A program made the translations under genes and the position numbers. Shown one piece after another: positions 38,101 through 47,741 of a stretch of DNA of 64,000 nt. The stretch covers positions 1 to 64,000 of the forward strand of contig PDHQ01000128.1 of assembly GCA_003339415.1 (NCBI GenBank), written 5' to 3'. The notes beneath the pieces were generated by a model, which saw nothing but the letters and a program-made list of their open reading frames with translations, searched no databases and was not told the DNA's origin. Every line of letters begins with the position of its first letter. Positions within the stretch are counted from its first letter, which is position 1. This DNA is from Ophiocordyceps camponoti-saundersi (nom. inval.). Taxonomy: Eukaryota > Ascomycota > Sordariomycetes > Hypocreales > Ophiocordycipitaceae.

Positions 38101-40450
38101 GGAGTAATAAGCACTCCTGCTTATATATATATATAGCCCTTATAAAGAAGATTATTTTAAGGAAGTATATAGGACTATCTAGTTTATATAAGCTTATAAG
38201 GACCTGCTAAGTTATATGGGCTAGTTAGGATTATAAGGTTTAGAAAAGTTATTTAATCTTACTTACCTAATTTAATAAATCTAATTAATTAGTATTCGCT
38301 TAGCTAAAAGAGGCTAAAGGACTTAGAAAGGGTTAGATTTATACTTATAAGAAGGGGTTAATTTCCTACCTTTAGTAAAAAGACCTAAGGTAGCTATAAG
38401 CCCTTTTATATAAAGTTAGTCGCCGTAAGCGTATTCGGACTTAGTAAGGTAAGGCTACTTATTATAAATTCCTTCCTCCCTTAGCCCCTTTAATTTTACG
38501 TTTTTTAAATTTCTAGGAATTATATAAAATTACCCCTTTATCTTTTTTTCCCTTTTTCTTCTTCTTTTTCCTTTTTTTAGGAGTATCCTTTTAACCCTGC
38601 TAAACTAGCTTAGTTACGTAAGTGCTTGCTAAGTTTATCCTTAATAGTAAGCTTTATTTATAATTACTCTCTAGCCTAACTATTTCTATAATAAAAAAAA
38701 TCCTAAATTATTCTATAGCTTTTTCTTAAAAAATTTATAATTATACTAAGAAGCTTATTTATAAACTTATTACTTAAATAGCTTTAAAGTAACTTCTTAA
38801 ATCTTATAATATTATTATAAGTTTTTATTATTAGATTTTATTTATAAAATATTTTTATAAAATATATTATAACCTAATTTTCTACTATAAGCTATTAAGC
38901 GTATAGTTTTACTTATTATAATATTTAACCTTATAGGAAATTTACTTAAGTAATACTTTTATATTTTTAAAATCTAGCTAAATATTACGCTAGTATTTAG
39001 TACTAATATTAAGGTTATAGAAACCTATTAACTACTCCTCTTATAAACTATAAGATAAGCTAAGTAATTACCTTTCTTCTCCCCTAAAATTAAACTCGCT
39101 AACTACTTTTCTTTCTCCTAAATATAAACTTATTCTTATTTATTACTTTTCTTATCCTTAAAGGGATAAACTTATTTACTTTATTCTTATTCCCTAAAAA
39201 ATAAACTCTTTTACTTATAAACCTATTTACTCCTCTTCCTATCTTTTACTAGATAAACCTATTTACTTATAAACTTACTTACTTTTTTTCTTATTCCCTA
39301 AGCTATAAACTTATTTATTACTATTCTTATTCCCTAAAAGATAAACTTCTTAACTACTCGTATCTTTTTTAAAATAAACCCGTTTACTATACTCTTTATC
39401 CCTTAAGGGTTAGGTTAAAAGCGATACTTATATAAACCCCCTCCTTAACTTTTTATTTTTATAGTAAAAGTAAAATTAGCTTTTAGCTTTTTAGGCTATT
39501 TTATTATTAGCCTCCGCCTTAGCTTTCGTTTTAAGCCTTAACTTTATTACTATAATCGCCTCCTTTTAGAAGGAATAAACCTTTTTATTTAAATTAGATC
39601 TTCTATTAACTAATAAAATATCTTAAAGTAAGTATCTTAGTAAGATTAAAGCTAATAAACTAGTTATTAGTATAGTATTTTAGCGGGGGAAAAAAGATAC
39701 CTTAAGTAAGTATAATAAATACCTAAAGGGCGTAATTTCTTATATAACTAAAGTTTTTAACTAATATAAGGGGGGATTTTTAGCTATAAGGGGAAGAGCT
39801 ATATAGTAATTCTCTATAAGGAAAATAATAAGGAGTTAGTTCTCTATATAAAAATAAGAGAAAGAAGTAATATAAAGGTAGAAACTATTTAATTAAATAC
39901 TAAAAACTTCGAAAAGGGTATTTAAATTAGTAATTTATAGTATAAAAATATAAAGTTTAAAATAAAGTTATAATTTCGTTTAGTAAAGTTTTTATTATAA
40001 GTCCTCTCTAAAACTTAACTTATAATATATAACTTTTATTATAGCTTTAAAAATAAAGTTAAGGGCTAATTACTTACTTAATTTATCCTCTTTTAAGGGA
40101 AACTAATTTATACTATATACTTAGTAATAGCTTTTATTTTAGCTTAACTACCTTTATATATTAACTCTTAGCAGCTTTTAAGAAAAGAAAAAAAGGTTTA
40201 GGAACTATTTAATTAAACTTTTTATAAGTTCTTAATAATTCCCTAGCTAAGGTAGGCGCTTATATTTCTTTTAGCGTCCTTATCTCCGCCGCTAAACTCC
40301 TCCCTAAGCGTATATTATAATAAGTAATTAGCCTTTTTTTTTAGTAATAACTAACTTTTTCTTATAACTTAAATAAGGTACGTATAAGCGTAATAAAATA
40401 AAGGCGGAAAAGACTCTTAGTAAAGGAAATAATAAAGGAAACTCTAGTTA
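35104..40450. repeat. copy B equivalent of 12,713-18,857
   Basis: Collinear with unit A and without the TRIM-like element. It holds the dispersed repeats at about 36,290-36,465 and 37,040-37,170, the R2 copy from about 37,385, the degenerate 36-bp-type array at 39,024-39,420 and the first R3 segment at about 39,650-40,210. No gene is seen. Confidence 0.7.
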
Positions 40451-40455
40451 CTTCT
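40451..40455. other. left target-site duplication CTTCT
   Basis: CTTCT directly precedes the TG of the left LTR and is repeated at 47,737-47,741 after the CA of the right LTR. Five base pairs is the usual duplication length for LTR retrotransposon integrases. Confidence 0.95.
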
Positions 40456-40758
40456 TGTTAAGTAGTCTTTATATACGTACGTGTAAGTGAGGGAAGACAA
40501 AGGTGACCTAAATTAAGTATAATTAGAGATAGATGCCCTTCCTCTTTCGTACGAGAAAGAGCAGCTATATAGCTAGATAACACTCTACTTCTATACCCTC
40601 CTTCTCCTTATCTAAGCTACCTCCTACCTCCTAAGTTATACGAGGCACGACTTAGGTAGTGATATATATTTCGTTAGAGGCTTCCCTATATCCGTGCTAT
40701 CCTCTATATATATATCGTATAGTAGATATAAAGGGGTATAGAGAGATAATATCTAATA
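40456..40758 (-). repeat. LTR, left copy (3' LTR of the minus-strand element)
   Basis: Starts TGTTAAGTAGTC and ends ATATCTAATA. It pairs over its full 303 bp with 47,434-47,736. All differences I compared are transitions, mostly CA or TG in one LTR against TA in the other, as RIP predicts. It contains one TCGTACGA and the run CTATATATATATCGTATAG. Confidence 0.95.
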
Positions 40759-40776
40759 CTCGACTTTTTCTTTTTA
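40759..40776 (-). promoter_or_regulatory. candidate polypurine tract next to the 3' LTR
   Basis: The minus strand immediately before the left LTR reads TAAAAAGAAAAAGTCGAG, purine-rich with two interruptions. Its position, abutting the LTR, is where the plus-strand primer of a minus-oriented element should lie. RIP may have altered it. It supports the orientation drawn from the protein motifs. Confidence 0.5.
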
Positions 40777-41347
40777 TAAAAAGATATACTAAATAAAAAG
40801 GGATCGTACGAAGAAAAAACTCCGTCTTCCTAAAGGGTAAACGTTTCTAGAGAAAAATAGTCGTACGATATTAAACGAGTATATAATCGAAAAAAATCTG
40901 CAAAGGTAAATAACGCCTATAGTGCCGTGGTAAAAAGAGATAAAGAAAATAAGCTGCCGGCCGAAAAACAAAAGTCGGGTTATTATATAATCCGATCCGT
41001 AATACGTTTTTGCAGAGTTTTGCTATAAAGGTCTTTTATAGTCGTAATACTAAGAAAAATAGGTGGCAAGCCGACTTTCTATAACCTTATGCTAAAAATA
41101 CTAAAAAATATTACGAAAAATAGGAATTAAAAATCGGATTCTGCCGCCGCTTACCGCCTTTAAAGGGGTATAAAAAACCCCTCCTCGCTCCCTCTCTCTC
41201 TCTCTCTCTTTCTCTTCCTTGCCTCTTCTTTCTTCTTTAAGCTAATTAACGAAGATAACGACGACGATAAGAAAAATCTTTAACAAAGATTAATAAATCG
41301 TACGATATACTTAAGTTATTTTTATTAATAGTTATTAGTCGTACGAT
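40777..41347 (+). promoter_or_regulatory. promoter-like region of the antisense module (TATA plus CT-rich leader)
   Basis: A TATA-like GGGGTATAAAAAACCCC lies at about 41,165-41,181. It is followed by a pyrimidine tract with a (CT)n run at about 41,190-41,208 and then CT-rich sequence to about 41,240. This layout, TATA then CT-rich tract then start codon, is common at strongly expressed fungal genes. It lies on the strand opposite to pol. CpA and TpG sites are more frequent here than elsewhere in the element, so the region is less mutated. A 60-codon minus-strand frame at 40,789-40,971 starting MFFGRQLIFF is Phe-rich and probably a chance frame. Confidence 0.45.
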
Positions 41348-42030
41348 ATGCCTCCCTATCTTAATAGCGTTATAGCCTATTAACCTAAGTTTTTCTAAGT
41401 TTATATACCTTATAGTAAGGAGGATAACCGGCGCTTTATATAGCAGATATCCCTAAATATAAGAAAGAAAAGTCTAGCTATTATATAATAGTAATACTAA
41501 TAAGAGAGTAGTAAGTAGAGATCCGACTAGCGGCTATACCGTTATCCGATATTTTTATTCGCTTAAATAATACTTAAGATCCTAAGCGTATTAAGGCGAT
41601 TATCGTCCGACGCCTAAGTTATTTTCTAGCGGTCCTTCTTATAAGTCGTAGCGGGGTAGTAATAGAACTATACCACGTTTATACTAGAAATCCCTACCCG
41701 TTCGATATATATCGGACGAACGGTAACGGGGCCTATACTACTTATATATAGCGGTCCTATACGATAAGATACTTTTTCGTACGATGGGGCTAAGCGTCGC
41801 AGACTCCTAAGCCGGCACCTTATACCCTAGTAACTACTCCTATAAAGTTGCCCGACGGCCGGCGGCGGGGACGGGTAATAGTAGTATTAGGCGGAGCGCC
41901 TCCTAACGCGGAGGAGTATATTACTATCTCGGACGATAAGTAGTAGGGGGCGGGGGTGGAAAAGAAGTGGTAGTAGGGTCGGACGACGAGGAAAAAAGAG
42001 AAAAGAAAAGAAAAAAAAATTAGGCATTTA
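41348..42030 (+). pseudogene. degenerate antisense accessory gene inside the Copia element
   Basis: Downstream of the TATA and CT leader an ATG (41,348) is followed by a long readable plus-strand frame. The best frame, in register with 41,350, runs from about 41,410 (IADIPKYKKEKSS) through LAAIPLSDIFIRLNN, IELYHVYTRNPYPFDIYR, PAPYTLVTTPIKLPDGRRRG and VVLGGAPPNAEEYITISDD to a Lys/Arg-rich tail ending near 42,025. Only TAA and TAG interrupt it (about seven). The ATG is in a different register, so an early frameshift or an intron would be needed. The frame lies between RNase H and the 3' LTR, on the strand opposite to pol. I do not recognise the protein. It could be a captured host gene or an antisense ORF native to the family. 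The strand and frame call rests on stop pattern and composition only. Confidence 0.4.
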
Positions 42031-42220
42031 GGACTTATAGCTTTACTTTAAAATTAGGCGCAGGGGTCGGACGATACCCGGAAAGAATTAATAGTGATTT
42101 TCGTATAAGAATAATAGAAAAAAAACGTAAAAAAGTAAAAAAAAGTAAGGATAGAGGGTTAGACGAAGTAGAGATATAGGAAAGAAAAGAGTATAAGTCT
42201 CGTATAACCTAGGTAGGTTA

Positions 42221-45200
42221 TTAAATAGTAGCTTTAATCCGTAACTTATAGGAATTCGTAGAAATAAGGGTTAATAAGGCTAAGTTAGGGCTATCCTTAG
42301 TATAGGCGTCCGCTAGGTTATTCTTACTATTAATTTATTATATTTTTAAAATTTCCTTACGCTCGTACGACTTACGAATAGCTATAATATCGATTATTAG
42401 CCGTTTTTCTATAGTTAAGCCGAGTTTAACTAGGTAGTTATATAACGAATATAAGTCCGTATAAAGAATAAGGGGGATCGGAGGCGTGCTTAGGGATCGT
42501 ATAATAGCCTAAATAGTCGAGTAAAGGGCTAGGCTAATATTAACGCTATTTACTATACCGTAAAGTTTACTTACTAAGATACTTCGAGTAACCCTTTTAT
42601 ACTTCGTAGAGGTCTAATAGAGGATATTACCTCGTATAACGAACGAGTTAGAGGACCGGTCTTCCTTACTAAGGATAATTAAGGTGCTAAGCTATAAGGT
42701 AAGGTCCCTATTATTCGCGAATAACCCGTCCGTGAAAATAAACAGTTTCGTACGAGATAGGTTAAGTAGAATAAACCGAAGACCGCGGGTAGTATTATTA
42801 ATCTGCTACTAGATACGTTTATTAAGGGCTAAAATATCTTACGTAGAAGGATCGGTTACTTAAGCGGCTACCGTAAGGTCGTACGACGCCTCCGGTTAAT
42901 AAGTAGAAGTAATATATACTCCTCGGGCTCGCTAGCTAATAAAATCCTACGGGGTAATATCGGCGGTTAGGTTAATAATATAGAGGCCCTTTGCCTATCT
43001 TTTCTACGTAAGAACGATATCGTACGATTCGCGCGTAATACGACCACCGTTAAAGTTAATAGATAAGCTATTAGTAAGGAATATTTTAGGTTTCGCACGA
43101 AGCTTTGCCCGTTTTAACTTATTTTCCTTAAGTTTAGAGAACGTGTCGGACGTAAAAGAGAATATATCGTCCGTTTATAGGCCCGTTATTCCGAACAAGT
43201 CGGGGCCGGCTATTATAAATAAAAGATATAAATCGTACGATAAGGGCGTTATATAAAGGTTCGTACGATAATAATTATAGTATATCTTAAACTAATATAA
43301 TCCTAATTCTACTAGCCCGTATAGCGGCTTTTTAATATATAAAAGAGTATAGGGTGGATATTAATCCTATAGTTTTTTAGGAAGGTATGCGTATATCGTA
43401 TAACTTAAAGGATCGGCAAACTGCGTATACGCTTGCGTGATATCTCGCAGTTCGCCTTAGTAATCGTACGACTTTATAAGGGTAGGTCTAAGGGCAAGAA
43501 AAAGGCGCTATAATATATGCAGAATTATAGGTAATTGCGTGAGTATTTCTTCCTTGCCGTTATTACCGTACCCTTAAACGACAAGCTGGGATTTCTCGTA
43601 AGGTCTATCGTTTAGATTTTTTACCTCTCGTACGAGACGCGTTTTAAAAATACGTCTTATAAGGTCCGAGGAAAGGTTATATTAGACGAAGGTAAAGACT
43701 TCCTATATAGAAAGGGCATTAATTTCCTCACGGTCGGAGGCCTCGAATAGTCGTCCTAGGGTAGTAATAATACCTTATTATCGTAATCGTATAGCAAGTG
43801 CGTAGTTATCTTTTTCCTTTATAGTAATAAATACGGAGGGAAAGGCTTCGTACGAGTCTTTATTATATAGGGGCATAATCGGGATTTTAAACCGTACCTT
43901 TTTCTTTATAGGTATAATAGGGAGGGAGCGGAGATAGGGTTTAACCTATATCGTACGAAATCTAGGTAGTCTTATAGGGAGTTTAAGGATAACGTCCTAG
44001 CCGTCGAAACTAGAAATACGGAAAGGACCTTACTATTTATCCTTTTCACGCTAAATAAGAACTTCGCTTTAAAAGGGAAGTGATAAAACGTCGTACGAGT
44101 TAGGTCCGTTTCGGGTATAGAGAGCGCGTAAAACGTCCGCTCGAGCCTTAATTTATCGTACCTATATTATAGCGCGCTTAATCGCTCGGGCTCTTATAGT
44201 AATATTAGGGGCTAGGGGCGAGTTATACGAAATACGGGGGTAAGCGCTAAAAATAAGAAATATCGGGATAAGACTATTTAGTCCGGCCGTATCGTTAATA
44301 GCCTTAACGGCTATCTAAAAGATAGTTATATTATCGGTCTTAGTACTAATTTCCTATCGTAGGATATCGTACGCCCGCCTAAGAGGGGCGTATATATATT
44401 TAACCTTGCCGATCGCCTAATACGCTTTAACGGGCATTTCCTTATATATAGTGCCGAGTAGTTTCGCGTTCGTATAAAACTCTAGAGAGGAAAAGTTAGT
44501 TCCGGCGTCGTAGGAGATAATATCTAGTAAGCCTTAGTATATATAAATCTAGCACTTATATAAGGCGTTCTAAGCGTCTACCGCCGATATACTTCGTACG
44601 AAGGCGGCTACTTAGAAAGATATAGCTTCGTTAATAGCGTATAGGACCGGCCTACCGTAAAGGTAAAAAACGTCGATAACTAGCAAGTAGTTAAAATCGC
44701 AATTATCTTTAAGGGAGAATTTAAATCGCTAAGGTTTTAAGTCGTGCGATTAGTATTAGTAGTATAAACGTTAGATCGACTTAAGGGCTACGGGGGTTAC
44801 GTCCGAAGGGCTAGCCTTCTTTAGTAAGTTATAAAGCCGTTATATATAGGGGTAGCTAAAACGTCGGTAAAGCTATCGTAACTCTTATTCTATATAGTAT
44901 AATATAGATTCTTATTTAGAGACGTTAAAGAATAGATATCTCTATTTCCTAATAATAGGGATCGTTATACTATCGTATTATACGATAATATCCCTTATAT
45001 TATCGTAGAAGGCACGAAGGCGGTCGGCATCTTTAAGATAGAAAAGGAACGGGGTGGCAATATCGAGAATATAATATAGGATATTGCCGAGGGGGTTTCG
45101 TACGATAATAGTTCCAATCGGCTAAGTAGGTTTTAAGGAGCCGAAACGAATCGTATTCTTAGTCGGGGTCTAGTTAATAGTCGTACGAGGGTATTCCCGG

Positions 45201-47388
45201 ACGTATACTTCTGCCTATAGTTTACCTACGGTCGAGATTTGCGCAGCTCCTATATCCTAAAGCTCGCCTTAGTACGTCGTACGATATATATCGGAAAGGA
45301 GGAATTATTCCGCGGGAACCGATAAGGCCTTTAGTTAGTAGATATTATCGCTTATAAGGCGGTATATATAGGCCGCTATAGTGAAAAATAAAACCGCGTT
45401 TTCACCGCTAATAATTTCTTCTTTAATATCGGAGTCTTCGTCGTACGACTATAAAAACTAGGAATCTTATTTATTAGAACCTTCGTATAATAGGAGGAAT
45501 ACGCTAAATTCTTCCTCCGTAGGAGGGTCCTAGCTAGTTTCTTTATAACTAGTAAGGTACTACTTACGTGCGCGTTAAATATCGTCTAACTTATAGTTTA
45601 TAGACTAATATCCTTCCTTTTTATATATAAAGCACCTTCGTATCGTACAAGGTTAGAACTAGCGTCGCTATAGGGAAAAATATTATATAGGGGGCGATCG
45701 TTATTAGCGGGGAGCAAAAGAAGATTATCCGGGGTTTATATAATACTTATTATAATTAAGGTAGCGTTGTTCGATAAAAAACTAGTTAGTAGTTTTATCC
45801 GTAGTAATAGTAAGGGAGGAACGAAGGCGATTAATAAATATTTTATACGATATATCTTAGAATATTATAGCTAATTTAAGTTCTAGAACGCCGCGATAAG
45901 CTCGTACGATAGTAGTAAAAAGTTACTTCTCTCCTTAATAGTCGGATCTAAGGGCTTATTAAATAAGTCGGAGTTTATTAAGGAGGGTATCGAGTAAATT
46001 TATTATAGTTTTATCGGGGTTTTCTTATCGTACGATATTAAAAGAAAAAGTAGTCTAATCTATCTAGTATAACGAATAGTTTATACGAGTATTAAAGTAC
46101 GTATTTAAAAAAGTGTAAATTTTATCCTATCTTTTATCCGATCTAATAAAGTATAAATAATAGTCCTAAGCTTTATCTAAAAGGATATCCGGAAAAATAG
46201 CGTAGAATTAATCTTCCGTTATACTAATATAAGAGTAATAGCTAATAAAAATCCTAGCCTTATCGATTAGTATATTATACGGTCGCCCTATATAGTTCTA
46301 ATCTTTTCGCTAACCCTTAAGGAAAGCGGTAACCTTATCTAGGGAGATTAGTCTATTTGCTACCTTTCGTGTTAGTAGTAGTATATAGACTCGTACGATA
46401 CCTATTAAGGCTTAATTTATTAGTTCCGGGAGGGTCTAAGTTAGAGTTGCCGAAGGTAGCTATATATTTAAGTTATATAGAGCAGTTAACTTCTACGTAA
46501 GGGTTATACGAAGTAGGGGTTCGGCTAAGACACTTCGTAATAGCTATATTAAGATATATCTTAACTTAGGGGGCTATGCTAAGTATAAAGCTTATATCGT
46601 ATAATCTAGAAGAGTTAGTTCGGAGGAGGGGGGGTGGTCTAACCGTATAAAAGGGGCTCCTTACGGGTTAGGGCGTAAAACGTCTTCCGGTTTAGTCTTA
46701 AGGAGTTATATAAAGCGTTTAATTAATATACCTTTTCCGATAAGCGGGACGTATCGTGCGACTATAATTTAAGTTAGTTCTTTTAAGAATATATAGTAGA
46801 TATATTTTAGCTAGTAGTAGGTTTATCCCTAAAGTTCCGATTAGATCGTACGAAGAAGGTTTTCCTTATAGAGGTTAAAATATATAATATCGTATATCTG
46901 CCGAGTAATAAACGTTATTAATTCGATCTTATCGGGAGGTTATATAAGGTTAGGTTATATATCCTAATAGAGCGGGTTCGTGCTTTAAGTTTAGATACGA
47001 GGGTTAACTTTACTTCCTTCTATTATTTCGTCGTACGAAGCTAAAATCTCGTTTATTACCGTTATTATAGTTAACGTATTTGCTACTTCCTATTTAACTT
47101 TTAGGGTTATAGAAGCTATATTATCGTTATTGCGTTTCCGGAACGCTATTAAAGGTAGTATCGTGCGACTAATAAAAAGTACCGGGCTAAATATAGCTCT
47201 TCGGTAAGGACTTTATTATTAGTAGGTATCGTATATTACCTTAATCTTTTAGTCTTAATAGTAGCACCGGGCAAAAATAGCTCTTCGGTAAGAACTAGTA
47301 TCGAGAAGCAGGGTGAAAGCACGGGTATTAGTTAATAGCGGGCATAGGGGCTCTTCGGTATCGTACGATACCCGTCTCATTACTCTAG
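42221..47388 (-). pseudogene. gag-pol polyprotein relic of the Copia element
   Basis: Read from right to left. A possible start at about 47,386-47,388 gives MRRVSYDTEEPLCP and gag-like sequence. The integrase core lies at about 44,360-44,713 with DFNYLLVIDVFYLYGRPVL and YDAGTNFSSLEFYTNAKLL. Its Asp codons are at 44,672-44,674 and 44,507-44,509, and the expected Glu reads Lys (44,399-44,401). The reverse transcriptase shows GITGL-stop-TDDIFSF with the Asp pair in 43,166-43,171, followed by AKLRAKPKIFL and, near 42,900, RARGVYIT and QPEASYDLTVAA. RNase H has LFIFTDG (42,725-42,745), STKYKRVTRSILVSKLYGIV and NNLADAYTK (about 42,296-42,320). The first stop after RNase H is at 42,221-42,223. All in-frame stops are TAA or TAG at positions consistent with CAA or CAG. 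The stretch of about 1,720 codons is a normal length for fungal Copia polyproteins. Confidence 0.9.
47195..47372 (-). repeat. three spaced AGCTCTTCGGTA boxes and a 16-bp palindrome in the 5' leader
   Basis: CTCTTCGGTA occurs three times in the plus strand, at about 47,198, 47,282 and 47,351, and the first two follow similar lead-ins that include CCGGGC. The third runs directly into the perfect palindrome GGTATCGTACGATACC (47,357-47,372), which holds one of the TCGTACGA octamers. The segment lies just inside the 5' LTR, where packaging and priming signals sit in LTR elements. A structural role in the RNA is only a guess. Confidence 0.6.
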
Positions 47389-47433
47389 CTAATCTATAGT
47401 TAACTAATAATAACTAGTGTAACTATTAATTAG

Positions 47434-47736
47434 TATTAAGTAGTCTTTATATACGTATATATAGGTAAGGGAAGATAAAAGTAACCTAAATTAAGTATAA
47501 TTAGAGATAGATGCCCTTCCTCTTTCGTACGAGGAAGAGTAGCTATATAGCTAGATAACACTCTACTTCTATACCCTCCTTCTCCTTATCTAAGCCACCT
47601 CCTACCTCCTAAGTCGTACGAGGCATAACTTAGGTGGTGATATATATTTCGTTAGAGGCTTCCCTATATCCGTGCTATCCTCTATATATATATCGTATAG
47701 CAGATATAAAGGGGTATAGAGAGATAATATCTAACA
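47434..47736 (-). repeat. LTR, right copy (5' LTR of the minus-strand element)
   Basis: Starts TATTAAGTAG (TG mutated to TA) and ends ATATCTAACA. It pairs with 40,456-40,758 with no length difference. It contains two TCGTACGA octamers, at about 47,526 and 47,615. The original ends TGTTA and TAACA form a 5-bp inverted repeat. Confidence 0.95.
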
Positions 47737-47741
47737 CTTCT
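47737..47741. other. right target-site duplication CTTCT
   Basis: Matches 40,451-40,455 and the single CTTCT at 18,858-18,862 in copy A. The sequence beyond it (CTTTAAGG) continues the copy A sequence (CCTTAGGG), apart from RIP-type changes. Confidence 0.95.

Larger units (their letters stand above)
40456..47736 (-). mobile_element. Copia-type LTR retrotransposon, RIP-degraded, with antisense module
   Basis: A complete 7,281-bp element inserted into copy B, bounded by 303-bp LTRs with TG...CA ends and the CTTCT target duplication. Minus-strand translation, with TAA and TAG taken as mutated Gln, gives gag-like sequence, integrase, reverse transcriptase and RNase H in Copia (Pseudoviridae) order. 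Thus the 5' LTR is on the right and the 3' LTR on the left. GC content is visibly higher than in its surroundings, consistent with later arrival. Many frames are broken and the integrase Glu is lost, so it cannot move by itself. Unusual features are the oppositely oriented gene-like module at 40,759-42,030 and 30 copies of TCGTACGA. Confidence 0.95.

Noticed and set aside
40789..40971. 60-codon minus-strand ORF as a small Copia gene
   Set aside because: Phe/Ile-rich composition, no recognisable motif, and it overlaps the upstream region of the antisense module. It probably stays open by chance because the local DNA is less mutated.
47400..47433. tRNA primer-binding site of the Copia element
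   Set aside because: The minus-strand sequence after the 5' LTR (CTAATTAATAGTTACACTAG) matches no tRNA end that I can recognise with confidence after RIP.
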